A stretch of DNA of 64,000 nt from the NCBI GenBank assembly GCA_022841475.1, contig JALHRJ010000008.1, positions 48,565 to 112,564 of the forward strand, given 5' to 3'. A program made the translations under genes and the position numbers. Source of the DNA: Cyclobacteriaceae bacterium. Lineage in GTDB: Bacteria > Bacteroidota > Bacteroidia > Cytophagales > Cyclobacteriaceae. Under the pieces are notes generated by a model. The model saw only the letters and a program-made list of their open reading frames with translations, was not told the origin of the DNA and made no database searches. This document shows positions 48,655-58,378 of this stretch, in pieces. Every line of letters begins with the position of its first letter. Positions within the stretch are counted from its first letter, which is position 1.

Positions 48655-51099
48655 ATGCTCCGCAATTACCTAAAAATCGCCTTTCGTTCTTTGTGGAGAA
48701 GTAAGGCACACTCATTTATTAATGTGTTGGGGTTAAGCCTGGGTATTGTTTGCTGTATACTCATAGCCTTATTCGTAAAAGATGAGTGGACGTTTGATAA
48801 ATTTCACACCAAAGCTGATCGCATTTACCGGGTATTTGTAAAAGAAGACTGGGGCGAAAATCAGCAGTTCTTCAATACTACAACACCCATGCCTATGGGC
48901 CCCGCATTGAAAGACAACCTGCCAGAGGTGGAAGGCTTTGTTCGTTTTGTGAGCATAAACACGATGGTGAAAGTAGGCCAGCAACAATTCAGTGAAGGTG
49001 TTGTGCTGGCGGACCGCTCTTTGTTTTCTATGTTTGATTTTGTATTGCTACGCGGTGAGCGTGAGGTTGTATTGAGCGAGCAGCACGATCTTGTAATCAC
49101 AAAAGAACAAGCCGAAAAATATTTTGGTCAGGCCGATCCGATAGGGCAGGCCATATCCATTCAATTAGGTGAGAGTTTCGAAGAGTTTACCGTTTCAGGT
49201 GTAACAGAATTTCCTACCAATTCAAGCATCCGGTTTAACATGGTCATACCTGATCACAACTACAACAAAATATTTTCCGAACGCCAGTTAAATACAGGTT
49301 GGTTTAACATTCACCCATCTACCTATGTGCTGCTGCGCGATGGGGCAACCAGACAACAAGTGGAAAGCAAGTTTCCGGATTTGTTTCTGAAATTGCTGGG
49401 TGAAGAAGATTATAAGCAAAGCAAGTACGCTCCTGGTTTACAACCGCTTACTTCGATTCATTTAGATACAAGCTATCCGGTAGGAGATGCCCCGATAAGC
49501 GATGCTAAGTATTCGTACATTCTGGGGGCAGTGGCAACGCTGATTTTATTTGTGGCGTGTATCAACTTTGTTACGCTTTCCATTGGCCGTTCGATGAAGC
49601 GGGCAAGGGAAGTTGGAATTCGTAAGGTGGTGGGGGCAGAACGCAAGCAATTGATCTTTCAATTTATTGGCGAGGCTGTAATCGTTACACTGATTGCTAT
49701 GTTGATTGGAATTCTGCTTTCCGTGCTTGGCCTTCCGGTATTTAACGATCTTGCCGGGAAGCAATTGGTCTTTTTGTGGAATGGATTCTTTGTCGGGGTA
49801 GTTATTTCGCTGATTTCTATTATCGGAATTATGGCGGGCAGTTATCCGGCATTTGTACTATCAGCTTTCAAACCTATTTCTATCTTAAAGGGCTCAGCCC
49901 AGGCTGGGAATACGAAGCAAACCATGCGCAAGGTGTTGGTGGGGATCCAATTGGTACTTTCGATCATACTTGTTTCAAGTACATTGATCATGCAACAGCA
50001 GCTGAGATTTTTGCAGAATAAAAATCTGGGATTTAACAAAGAACAACTAGCCGTTATTCAACTCAATGTGCCCCGCACGGGTCGACTGCCAGAACGAGTG
50101 AAAAAAGGTTTTGAAATGGCTGAGCAATTCAAAACGGAACTCAATAAAGTTAATGGAGTGTTGTCAATAGGCGCGGCCTCGCATGATTTTGGGGATGGCA
50201 GTTGGACAGCAGTTGGCTTTACGGATGATCAGGGAGTCTATCGCAACTTCAATATGAATGTGGTAGATGATGCATACATTCCGCTTATGAAAATGGAAAT
50301 GGTAACAGGCAGGAATTTTACCGATGCGCCAGCTGATCGCAGAGGTATTATCATAAACGAAGCCTTTGCCAGGGAATATGGTTGGACCGAAGTGAACGGA
50401 AAGCGAATTCCGGGGAAAGGCTTTGGTGACCATGAAGTGATTGGCATCGTGAAGGATTTTAATTTCACTTCCTTATACACACCCGTTACACCCTTGGTTA
50501 TGGTACAAGATCCGGTTATTATTCTGGCAGGCTCGGAGAACATTAATTTTCAAAATAATCCGATGCCAAAACTGTTTGTTCGGCTTGCACCCAATGATAT
50601 GCAGGCTACTTTAAATGAAATTAAATCGGTGTGGGACAAACTGACTAATTCAGAGGAGTTTGATTTTACGTTTGTAGATCAGGCCTTGGATGCCCAGTAT
50701 CGCAGCGATCAGAATCTCGGTAAAATTATAAGCCTGGCAACGCTGCTGGCAATGATCATTGGTAGTCTGGGCTTGTATGCTTTGGCTTCATTGGCTATGC
50801 AAAATCGCACAAAAGAAATCTCAATCCGTAAAGTGATGGGGGCAACTGAACAGTCATTATTGTTATTACTCTCTAAAGACTATGTGCTGCTAATCGGTCT
50901 GGCGTTGTTGTTATCAGTACCCATTACGTGGTATATGATGAGTACCTGGCTGCAATCTTTTCAATACCGAATCGATGTTAGTTGGAAAGTATTTGCTCTG
51001 GCCGGAGGATTGTCGCTGGTGGTTGCATTAGTCACCATCAGTTATCAGGCAATTAAAACCGCCTGGACTCGCCCGGCTGAAACCCTCAAATACGAGTAG
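48655..51099 (+). CDS. FtsX/MacB-type ABC transporter permease, large form
   Basis: An 814-residue duplicated permease of the same build as the one at 24667: N-terminal helix (FINVLGLSLGIVCCILIALF), periplasmic domain, three helices, second periplasmic domain, three helices, ending RPAETLKYE. Coupling segments are RAREVGIRKVVGAERKQLI and RTKEISIRKVMGATEQSL. The PadR gene lies 92 bases downstream and the related permease gene at 51953 follows, so the three may form a regulated unit. Confidence 0.93.
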   Translation: MLRNYLKIAFRSLWRSKAHSFINVLGLSLGIVCCILIALFVKDEWTFDKFHTKADRIYRVFVKEDWGENQQFFNTTTPMPMGPALKDNLPEVEGFVRFVSINTMVKVGQQQFSEGVVLADRSLFSMFDFVLLRGEREVVLSEQHDLVITKEQAEKYFGQADPIGQAISIQLGESFEEFTVSGVTEFPTNSSIRFNMVIPDHNYNKIFSERQLNTGWFNIHPSTYVLLRDGATRQQVESKFPDLFLKLLGEEDYKQSKYAPGLQPLTSIHLDTSYPVGDAPISDAKYSYILGAVATLILFVACINFVTLSIGRSMKRAREVGIRKVVGAERKQLIFQFIGEAVIVTLIAMLIGILLSVLGLPVFNDLAGKQLVFLWNGFFVGVVISLISIIGIMAGSYPAFVLSAFKPISILKGSAQAGNTKQTMRKVLVGIQLVLSIILVSSTLIMQQQLRFLQNKNLGFNKEQLAVIQLNVPRTGRLPERVKKGFEMAEQFKTELNKVNGVLSIGAASHDFGDGSWTAVGFTDDQGVYRNFNMNVVDDAYIPLMKMEMVTGRNFTDAPADRRGIIINEAFAREYGWTEVNGKRIPGKGFGDHEVIGIVKDFNFTSLYTPVTPLVMVQDPVIILAGSENINFQNNPMPKLFVRLAPNDMQATLNEIKSVWDKLTNSEEFDFTFVDQALDAQYRSDQNLGKIISLATLLAMIIGSLGLYALASLAMQNRTKEISIRKVMGATEQSLLLLLSKDYVLLIGLALLLSVPITWYMMSTWLQSFQYRIDVSWKVFALAGGLSLVVALVTISYQAIKTAWTRPAETLKYE

Positions 51100-51152
51100 G
51101 AAGAAAAACATAGATTTCTTTGACAAAAGTGTAACAAATGTTTAGTTTTCGA

Positions 51153-51189
51153 GTATATTAGTTTTACAAAGTATATAGATATACTCGAA
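51153..51189. promoter_or_regulatory. Inverted repeat ahead of padR, possible operator
   Basis: TCGAGTATAT at about 51153 and ATATACTCGA ending at 51189 are inverted copies in the 92 bases upstream of the PadR start. A self-regulatory PadR binding site is plausible, since PadR proteins bind palindromic ATGT/AGTAT-type sites; this is inference. Confidence 0.45.
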
Positions 51190-51191
51190 GC

Positions 51192-51524
51192 ATGAAAAAA
51201 GAATACCTCGGAGAATTTGAAGAACTGGTGCTCACCATGGTGGGCATACTGCAGGAAGACGCCTACGGGAACGCGATCGTGAATGAAATAAAAGACAGAC
51301 TGGGGCGTGAGTCAAATTTAAGTGCCGTGCATGTTACCCTTTACCGCCTTGAAGATAAGGGGTATGTGAAATCGAGTATGGGCGGAGCAACGAATCTTAG
51401 GGGCGGCAGAAGAAAAAGAATCTTTACCATTACCAATGCCGGACTTGCCATGCTTAAGTCAATGAAAGAGGCCCGGGTCGATTTATGGAAACTGGTACCC
51501 CGTCTTAACTATGATTTGTTATGA
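51192..51524 (+). CDS. PadR family transcriptional regulator
   Basis: A 110-residue PadR regulator. The winged-helix signature is clear: LGEFEELVLTMVGILQEDAY, NLSAVHVTLYRLEDKGYVKS and RGGRRKRIFTITNAGL. PadR genes of this type commonly sit ahead of the large MacB-like permeases in Bacteroidota and are thought to repress them. Two ATACTCGA-like copies around the start (from 51153 TCGAGTATAT and 51178 TATACTCGA) form an inverted pair that may be its operator. Confidence 0.95.
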   Translation: MKKEYLGEFEELVLTMVGILQEDAYGNAIVNEIKDRLGRESNLSAVHVTLYRLEDKGYVKSSMGGATNLRGGRRKRIFTITNAGLAMLKSMKEARVDLWKLVPRLNYDLL

Positions 51525-51553
51525 TTAAATGAATACTATGATTATTGACTAGT

Positions 51554-51949
51554 ATGATAGATGAACGTTACAAATATTCTGAGCTAACCGGAAAAATTAT
51601 TAGGTGCGCAATGGAAGTGCATAAGTATCTCGGCAATGGATTTCAAGAAGTAATTTATCAACGCGCTCTAGAAATTGAAATGAAAATTCAAGGATTGAGT
51701 TTTGCCCGCGAATTCGAAATGCCCATTCATTACAAGGATTATGAAATTGGTTCGAGAAGGGTTGATTTTTTTGTTGAAGACAAAATTATGGTTGAATTAA
51801 AAGCTGTTATTAAGCTTGAGGATGTTCATCTCGCACAAGCCATCAATTATTTAGAAGCATATAAAATGGAGGTGAGTCTCCTGATCAATTTTGGTAGTCG
51901 CAGTCTTGAATTTAAACGTGTTATGAAGCCAGGATCGATTATTTCATAA
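51554..51949 (+). CDS. GxxExxY protein (PD-(D/E)XK-like)
   Basis: A 131-residue GxxExxY protein. The name-giving motif is GNGFQEVIYQRALEIE, and the PD-(D/E)XK-like residues appear in RVDFFVEDKIMVELKAV. The family is widespread in Bacteroidota and has no established role; the nuclease-like fold is known from structure predictions. The start ATG is preferred over the TTG at 51545. It is wedged between the PadR gene and its usual permease partner, so it is probably an insertion into that operon. Confidence 0.9.
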   Translation: MIDERYKYSELTGKIIRCAMEVHKYLGNGFQEVIYQRALEIEMKIQGLSFAREFEMPIHYKDYEIGSRRVDFFVEDKIMVELKAVIKLEDVHLAQAINYLEAYKMEVSLLINFGSRSLEFKRVMKPGSIIS

Positions 51950-51952
51950 AGC

Positions 51953-54652
51953 ATGGAACAGTCTAATCATAGTCCATCGGACAATCAAAGAAATCATAGT
52001 TTGGACGGCTGGCTTCGATTCCTTCAGCGATTCTGCCCTTCGGATTTATATGAAAGCATTGAAGGTGATTTGCTGGAACAGTTTGAGTTGGATGTGCAAG
52101 CGGTGGGATTAAAAAAAGCCAAACGAAGATTTATCTCGCAGGTAGTAAAGTTTTTACGTCCAGGCATCCTGTTAAGAAATCGGGTTACCATAAATTTAAT
52201 GAACACCATTATGATCGGAAATTATTTTAAAGTTGCCTCACGCAATATTCAAAAGCGGAAGTTCTATTCGTTTATCAACGCCTTTGGACTTAGTATCGGC
52301 CTAGCGTTTTGTATGCTCATCTCCCTTTACATTCAAGATGAAAAGGAGTTTGATCAGTTTCATGCCAACAAAAGTGACATCTACCGTATTGAAGAAAAAA
52401 GTTTTGACACGTGGAAACACGATTCCCCTGATCCCTATCGGAAGTCGGCATGGATACAAACCGGTCTTGCACCTACGCTTAAAGAAGAGCTGCCCGAAGT
52501 ACAGTATGCCACCCGGTATAACCGTGGAGACCGTGGTATTTTCCGGTACGATGATAAAGTGTTTACCGAAGAATTAACGTATGTCGATGCTGATTTCTTC
52601 AAAATGTTTTCGTTCACACTAAAGCAAGGAACTGCGGACAGGATTTTTATGGACAAGTCAGAAATTGTTCTAACGCCTGCCATTGTTAAAAAGTATTTTG
52701 GTGATGAAGACCCAATCGGAAAAACAATACGCATAGATAATGAAGGCGAGAAGTCATATACCGTAACCGGTGTAATTGAGCCCCCTCCGGCTAACTCCAG
52801 TCTTCATTTTGAAATTCTACTCCCGCAAGAAAATAGAATTTACTACGACCGGAATTTAACGAATTGGGGGAATTTCAATACGCCTACGTTTGTTCAGCTT
52901 GTTCCTAATGCGGACCTAACCACATTCAAAACAAATCTTGATAAAGTAGTAGAGAAGCACATGAGCAAGCGGTTGGAGGAATGGCGCAAGGAGGCAACAG
53001 TTCCTATTCCGGCTGAAGCTAAAATGCTGGAATATACCTTTACGCAATTGCCAGAAGTACATCTGAAGAAAGAAATCAGTTGGGAGAAAGTAAGTGATCC
53101 CCAGTACTCTTGGATATTGGGTGGCATAGCCGTGCTGATCATGCTCATTGCCTGCATCAACTATATTTCGTTGTCCCTCACTACTTCGGCTTCGCGCAGA
53201 ATTGAAGTCGGGGTGCGAAAAGTAGTAGGAGCACAACGAAATCAACTCGTCTATCAGTTTAGTTTTGAATCCCTCATCCTTGCGTTTGCATCCATGATAA
53301 TTGGTTTTGGGTTGGTTGTTTTATTTTTACCAACCTTCAATGAATACACCAGCAAAGGTATAGAGCTTACTGCCAGTAAAGCGCTGGAGTTAATTTCTAT
53401 TGGCTTTCTACTAACGACTATGGTGGGTTTGCTGGCTGGAAGTTATCCCTCACTATTTCTTTCGCGCTTTATGCCTGCCCAGGCACTTAAAGGCGGTTTT
53501 ACCTCACGCTTACAAGCAGGTTTTACGAAGCCGCTGGTTGTGCTTCAGTTTGCATTGTCAGCATTTCTTATTATCAGTTCTGTCATGATGTATCGACAGA
53601 TGCGTTTTATTACTACGAAAGATTTGGGTTATACGAAAGATCAGGTGCTTGTTATACCTACACAAACAGGTTGGAATGCAGAAGCCGATAAAGTGGTAGC
53701 GCAATTTCGTACCCGGGCTCTTGCTGATCCAGCCATACTGTCGGTAGCGGGAGTGAGTTCTTCCTTTAATCAAGGCTATTCCAGGTATGGCTTTAAAATT
53801 AAGGATGAACAAAAGTCTGCCTATGTGTTTGCAGCTGATCCCTATTATATTCCTACGCTCGATCTTGAAATTTTACAAGGACGCAATTTTGATGCGGCTA
53901 TCGCGGCTGACTCCAATACAGTGATTGTAAACGAATCGCTTGTGCGCGATATGAAATGGACCGACCCGCTTAATGAATATTACAATTGGCGGGAAGATAC
54001 AGTGGGGCAGGGCGCTCGTGTAATTGCAGTAGTGAAAGACTATCACTTCCTTTCGCTGGAGGAAAACTTCGAGCCAATGTTTCTGAGCATGGATAAAACT
54101 AATGTGGGATACCTAACCACCATGCTGGTGCGTCTTTCATCAAAGGATATAACAGGTGGTCTGGAGAAAGTAAAGAGTATGTGGAAAGAACTTTATCCCG
54201 ACAAGCCTTTTGACTATAGCTTTATGGACGAAGATGTAGCGAAGCAATATCAGAGTTATCAGCGATGGATGAGTATCATGGGGCTGGCTACCGGGTTTGC
54301 TATTCTTATTTCATGTTTAGGATTATTTGGCCTTGCAGGAATTAATGCACTCAATCGCACCAAAGAAATTGGAATCCGGAAAGTGATGGGTGCCGATCTG
54401 CCAGCGATCTTTATTTTATTGAACCGACAATTTATCCTGCTGGCAGCGGTGGCCTTTAGTCTCGCGGCTCCACTTTCGTGGTGGTTTATTACTACCTGGT
54501 ACTTGAAGGACTTTACCTTTAAAGTGCCTGTAACATGGCAACTATTTGCAATGAGTCTGGGGGCAGGCTTATTAATTGCCTTGTTAACCGTAAGCTATCA
54601 TGCCATAAAAGCAGCCCTGATTAACCCGGCTGAAACTCTCAAATATGAGTGA
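51953..54652 (+). CDS. MacB-type permease with N-terminal prefix domain
   Basis: An 899-residue permease with the duplicated FtsX/MacB build, preceded by ~85 residues of the permease prefix type (LDGWLRFLQRFCPSDLYESI, GDLLEQFELDVQAVGLKKAK). This prefix occurs in permeases co-encoded with PadR regulators, as here. Coupling segments are RRIEVGVRKVVGAQRNQLV and RTKEIGIRKVMGAD. It begins three bases after the GxxExxY stop. The export substrate is unknown. Confidence 0.92.
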   Translation: MEQSNHSPSDNQRNHSLDGWLRFLQRFCPSDLYESIEGDLLEQFELDVQAVGLKKAKRRFISQVVKFLRPGILLRNRVTINLMNTIMIGNYFKVASRNIQKRKFYSFINAFGLSIGLAFCMLISLYIQDEKEFDQFHANKSDIYRIEEKSFDTWKHDSPDPYRKSAWIQTGLAPTLKEELPEVQYATRYNRGDRGIFRYDDKVFTEELTYVDADFFKMFSFTLKQGTADRIFMDKSEIVLTPAIVKKYFGDEDPIGKTIRIDNEGEKSYTVTGVIEPPPANSSLHFEILLPQENRIYYDRNLTNWGNFNTPTFVQLVPNADLTTFKTNLDKVVEKHMSKRLEEWRKEATVPIPAEAKMLEYTFTQLPEVHLKKEISWEKVSDPQYSWILGGIAVLIMLIACINYISLSLTTSASRRIEVGVRKVVGAQRNQLVYQFSFESLILAFASMIIGFGLVVLFLPTFNEYTSKGIELTASKALELISIGFLLTTMVGLLAGSYPSLFLSRFMPAQALKGGFTSRLQAGFTKPLVVLQFALSAFLIISSVMMYRQMRFITTKDLGYTKDQVLVIPTQTGWNAEADKVVAQFRTRALADPAILSVAGVSSSFNQGYSRYGFKIKDEQKSAYVFAADPYYIPTLDLEILQGRNFDAAIAADSNTVIVNESLVRDMKWTDPLNEYYNWREDTVGQGARVIAVVKDYHFLSLEENFEPMFLSMDKTNVGYLTTMLVRLSSKDITGGLEKVKSMWKELYPDKPFDYSFMDEDVAKQYQSYQRWMSIMGLATGFAILISCLGLFGLAGINALNRTKEIGIRKVMGADLPAIFILLNRQFILLAAVAFSLAAPLSWWFITTWYLKDFTFKVPVTWQLFAMSLGAGLLIALLTVSYHAIKAALINPAETLKYE

Positions 54653-54784
54653 GGGAAGATGCCGAGACGAATCTCTGGTTTCTCGCTCCTTGTTGCTGGA
54701 AGATCGTGTTAGAACAAATTCTATGCATTAGATTGTGAGCTGTAGTTAGAAACATTGACCCCTACCATATTTAATTAAATATTT

Positions 54785-54797
54785 TCTAACGGTTAGA
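54785..54797. repeat. TCTAAC-G-GTTAGA palindrome
   Basis: A perfect 6-base palindrome with one central base lies 44 bases before the DinB gene, followed by CTTTTTA. It has the form of fused R''/R' cores of an attC site without the arms, or a small terminator. The call is tentative. Confidence 0.3.
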
Positions 54798-54840
54798 CTT
54801 TTTATCGAATCAATTACTTTGGAGGATAGTAATCTGAACT

Positions 54841-55347
54841 ATGATTGAAAACTTCAACCATACGATTAATCTCTGGCAATCAGAATTGGAACGATACAGT
54901 TTTACAGAATTATGTTCAAAGCCTTCGGCTGACGGCTGGTCGCTTGGTCAACTCTGTAAACACCTGATCAATGATGCCAATTTTTATTTGGAACAAATAG
55001 AAATCTGTATTAGATCAAACGATCATGAAAATGAAGAAGCTTCACCTGCCGGGAAAGAAATGCTTGCCAACAATGAGTTCCCCAATCAAATAATTGAAGG
55101 TGATCCGGCTAATGGTTTTATCCGACAGCCGGAAAGTAAGGAAAAGTTATTGCAGGATTTAGTCTTGTTAAAAGAGCAAATGAATAAGGTAGCTTCAAAG
55201 ATTACAGAAACCTCCTTTCATGGGAAATCGAAGCATCCAGGATTAAACTATTTCAGTGCAGCCGAGTGGCTTCAATTCGCAGATATGCACTTTCGACATC
55301 ATCTTCGGCAAAAGAAAAGAATTGATGAATTTCTACACAGGCTCTGA
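54841..55347 (+). CDS. DinB family protein
   Basis: A 168-residue four-helix-bundle protein of the DinB_2 type. The first metal-ligand His lies in GWSLGQLCKHLINDANFYLE, and the second pair in AEWLQFADMHFRHHLRQKKR. The family includes metal-dependent thiol transferases such as bacillithiol transferases, and stress-induced proteins. The substrate is unknown. It is a single gene, followed by the SRPBCC gene about 100 bases later. Confidence 0.92.
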   Translation: MIENFNHTINLWQSELERYSFTELCSKPSADGWSLGQLCKHLINDANFYLEQIEICIRSNDHENEEASPAGKEMLANNEFPNQIIEGDPANGFIRQPESKEKLLQDLVLLKEQMNKVASKITETSFHGKSKHPGLNYFSAAEWLQFADMHFRHHLRQKKRIDEFLHRL

Positions 55348-55449
55348 TACTCAATTGAAGTTTAGAAGTAAAATTTTATCATGTTTGTTCTACTGACATA
55401 CTGTTGTCAATCATGTCCAGTTTATTTGTTTGTATAAAAACTGAAAAGT

Positions 55450-55908
55450 ATGAAGCAACCCTTGTTTATTGAGAATACAGTTTTCATTAAGGCACCCCTT
55501 ACTAAAGTCTGGGATGCGCTTGTTAATCCCATGCAAACCAAAAAGTACATGTTTGGATGCGAAACCGTGTCGAACTGGAAAGTTGGGAGTGAGCTTTTAT
55601 GGAAGGGTGAATATGAAGGCAAAGAAATGATTTTTGTGAAAGGCACGATTCTGAAGATCGAACCTGAAAAGTTGTTGGCCTATACAACCATTGATCCCAA
55701 CTCAACCATTGACGATAAAGCTGAAAACTATCTTACCGTAACCTATGAATTGAAAACAGAATCCAGACAAACAATATTGACCGTTACCCAAGGTGATTAT
55801 TCCCTTGTGGCCGAAGGAGATAGGCGATATCAGGAATCGTATAACGGTGGCGAAGGATGGAATCCGATTTTACAGGAAATAAAAAAGTTAGTAGAGATTG
55901 AATCATAA
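55450..55908 (+). CDS. SRPBCC (AHSA1-like) domain protein
   Basis: A 152-residue START-like protein related to AHSA1 (activator of Hsp90 ATPase homologue 1). Segments are IKAPLTKVWDALVNPMQTKK at the start, GSELLWKGEYEGKEMIFVKG, and the C-terminal helix ESYNGGEGWNPILQEIKKLV. The domain binds hydrophobic ligands in many contexts. The activity is not defined. There is no signal peptide. Confidence 0.92.
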   Translation: MKQPLFIENTVFIKAPLTKVWDALVNPMQTKKYMFGCETVSNWKVGSELLWKGEYEGKEMIFVKGTILKIEPEKLLAYTTIDPNSTIDDKAENYLTVTYELKTESRQTILTVTQGDYSLVAEGDRRYQESYNGGEGWNPILQEIKKLVEIES

Positions 55909-55987
55909 AAAAAAATTTTGGGATTTAATAGGCACCATCCAAGCATGATAAAAAATTAGTGCATGATTTCAATACCAAAAGTGAACT

Positions 55988-56710
55988 CTATTCATAGAAC
56001 TTTTGTACCAACTTCTTTAATGCGCTAATATCTAGTCGGCTTTCCGTATTTAGTTTTTGAATCAATTCCGTTTCCGGTGGCACCGATTTACGTAGTTTGT
56101 GAATCACGATTCTCTTGTCGTGCCAGGTGCCAATTAAATCCGAACTCGTAACAAAAAAAGAATTTATATCTTTTCGTTTCGATCTGATGGAGGTGAGGTA
56201 ATAAATTTCTTTGATCAATTTCCTTATCTTATGGAGATCCCGTTGTAGGAAGGTCGGGTGCAGAAGATTCTCTAACTTCATTTTATTCTTCTTTAAAAAA
56301 TCTTTATAGGTACTGCTTTTTATATTCTCTGCTTTAGGTAAAATATTTGTTTCGGATCTCTTGATTGTCCTGATATAGGTTGAAAGATGATTATTAAAGT
56401 TTGAAATAAGATTTAGATCTACAACGATGGGAGTGTTAATGCCTTTGAATTTATCGATCTGTCTTTGAATCACATACGGCTCCCGTATCTTTCCGCAGGC
56501 CCTGAATAAGGTGCGAAAAGGTTGATAAGCTTTGTGATCGCGGAAGCTTTTTTTGTTATAATGAAGCAACCGGAACACAGCTTTTATCTTTTTTATTTCG
56601 AGCCTAATCTGATGAAACACCTCCGGGCTCTCCAAACTGGGATAGGAGTGAAGGAGTCTCTTTAGCTTTTTAAATCTTCTCTTTGTGTAAGATGTGATGA
56701 TACCTTTCAT
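55988..56710 (-). CDS. CHAD domain protein
   Basis: A 240-residue CHAD-like protein. The conserved His lies in VFHQIRLEIKKIKAVFRLL with surrounding Lys/Arg residues, and the second His region is WHDKRIVIHKLRKSVPPE. CHAD domains bind polyphosphate through their basic central groove, and CHAD proteins localise to polyphosphate granules. It is highly basic. Its gene is divergent from the pyruvate-kinase-like gene. Confidence 0.85.
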   Translation of the reverse strand: MKGIITSYTKRRFKKLKRLLHSYPSLESPEVFHQIRLEIKKIKAVFRLLHYNKKSFRDHKAYQPFRTLFRACGKIREPYVIQRQIDKFKGINTPIVVDLNLISNFNNHLSTYIRTIKRSETNILPKAENIKSSTYKDFLKKNKMKLENLLHPTFLQRDLHKIRKLIKEIYYLTSIRSKRKDINSFFVTSSDLIGTWHDKRIVIHKLRKSVPPETELIQKLNTESRLDISALKKLVQKFYE

Positions 56711-56854
56711 ACTACTTTAATAACCAGATAGAATGCCAAGGTAAGAATTGAACAGCTGAGTGAGTTATATTAAAGTTCACCCAATAACATGATTTATATC
56801 ATTTTATATAATATGTTGTTGATGGAATTTGCGATCTCTCCAGGTGAGAATCCC

Positions 56855-58378
56855 ATGAAAACAGCTAGCCTTTATTCGTTAGAAGAATTAACACAAGAGA
56901 AAGTATCCCATCAGTTATCTGAAATTGTAAGTGAAATGGTAGATGCGGAGAAACAATTTTCTGCTCAACTCTCGCAACTTCACGACAACTATAAACTAAG
57001 CGGCTCAAATTTTATTCATTACCTGGTTTTGCGGAGCAATGAAATCCGCGAGGCCCAGGAATATTTGCACCACATTGGCTTATCGTCATTAACAAATTCG
57101 GAAAGCCATACCTTAAGTCAGGTGGTCAATGTGCTGGGATGGCTAAATAAAACTCATCCAGGTAACAACCCGGGTTGTGATTTTGAAACGGCTTCCAAGT
57201 TGAGATTGATTCATGCGGAGCAGTTGCTGGGTGTTTTCCCGATCCAGGACCGCCCGCATATTATGGTCACGTTTTCTTCTGAGCTCATGCAAGATCGTAT
57301 GTTGGTGGAAGAGATGCTCAATGAAGGTATGTCGGTGGCACGCATTAATTGCGCCCATGATAATCCTGAGGTGTGGCTGAACATGATTCAGGTTCTTAAA
57401 AAGGCAATTGCAAAAACGGGCAAAAATTGCAAAGTATACATGGACCTGGGAGGACCTAAAATCAGAATCCGATCCATTGAGGCTAAAAGAAAAAAGGAGA
57501 GTCTTGAACTTCCTGTTGCCGAAGGGAAGGAGTTGATGTTATTCGCGGTACCAAAACCGATGTCTGAAGGTAAGCGAAGAAAGAGTCGCGATCGGGATGT
57601 TTTATATGTTGAACCGGATGAGATTATTTCGATGGTTACACCCGGTGAACATATCTATTTTGATGATGGAAAATTTGAAGCGAAAGTAGTTGAAAAAGCG
57701 AAAGACCACGTTGTCGTAAAAATTGTACGCATCTCAACAAAGAAACCTTTTTTGAAACCGCAGAAAGGAATCAACCTTCCGGATTCTGATTTATCAATCC
57801 CGGCACTTACGGACGAAGACAAAAGCAATATTCCTTTTATCTGTCAGTATGCCGATTTGGTGGGGTATTCCTTTGTTAGCCATCCCGAAGATGTAGAATC
57901 ATTGCGAACAGAAATTAATAAAAATGCAACGCATCACAAGCCAGCAATAATTTTAAAGATCGAACGACTGGCCGCGGTACAGAATCTACCTTCGCTCATC
58001 ATGAACGGAATGAAAGATGAAGCGTTTGGAGTCATGATAGCCCGAGGAGATCTGGCCGTGGAAATCGGATTTGAACGACTCAGTGAAATTCAGGAAGAAA
58101 TTTTATGGCTTTGTGAAGCTGCCCATGTGCCGGTGATCTGGGCTACGCAGGTGTTGGAAACGTTAAACAAAACCGGCTATGCCACTCGTTCTGAAATTAC
58201 CGATGCGGCCATGGGTGTCAAATCAGAATGTGTCATGCTCAACAAGGGTAAGTATATTGTTAAAACTATTAAAACTTTAGATGACATTCTTATCCGGCAG
58301 TTGGGTCATATAAATAAAAAGCGATACATCATGAGGCCTTTGGGAATTGCGAAGACCTTTATACAAAATCGAGACTGA
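56855..58378 (+). CDS. Pyruvate-kinase-like protein with N-terminal extension
   Basis: A 507-residue protein from MKTASLYSLEELTQEK; the ATG is preceded by an AGGTGAG ribosome-site-like stretch, and an in-frame ATG at 56789 is less likely. Residues ~1-120 are an unrecognised helical extension. From about 125 on it is a pyruvate kinase barrel: MSVARINCAH, DLGGPKIRIRS, a B-domain with YFDDGKFEAKVVEKA, KIERLAAVQN, MIARGDLAVEIG and ATQVLETLNK. GPKIR carries Lys where K+-dependent enzymes have Glu, so it is probably K+-independent. The NFSHG segment reads NCAHD, losing the Ser. The C-terminal regulatory domain is absent. Confidence 0.85.
   Translation: MKTASLYSLEELTQEKVSHQLSEIVSEMVDAEKQFSAQLSQLHDNYKLSGSNFIHYLVLRSNEIREAQEYLHHIGLSSLTNSESHTLSQVVNVLGWLNKTHPGNNPGCDFETASKLRLIHAEQLLGVFPIQDRPHIMVTFSSELMQDRMLVEEMLNEGMSVARINCAHDNPEVWLNMIQVLKKAIAKTGKNCKVYMDLGGPKIRIRSIEAKRKKESLELPVAEGKELMLFAVPKPMSEGKRRKSRDRDVLYVEPDEIISMVTPGEHIYFDDGKFEAKVVEKAKDHVVVKIVRISTKKPFLKPQKGINLPDSDLSIPALTDEDKSNIPFICQYADLVGYSFVSHPEDVESLRTEINKNATHHKPAIILKIERLAAVQNLPSLIMNGMKDEAFGVMIARGDLAVEIGFERLSEIQEEILWLCEAAHVPVIWATQVLETLNKTGYATRSEITDAAMGVKSECVMLNKGKYIVKTIKTLDDILIRQLGHINKKRYIMRPLGIAKTFIQNRD

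Noticed and set aside
48447..48665. A 73-residue N-terminal extension of inositol oxygenase
   Set aside because: The family normally begins at the ATG at 48446 and the extension shows no domain; it also covers the only space for a promoter.
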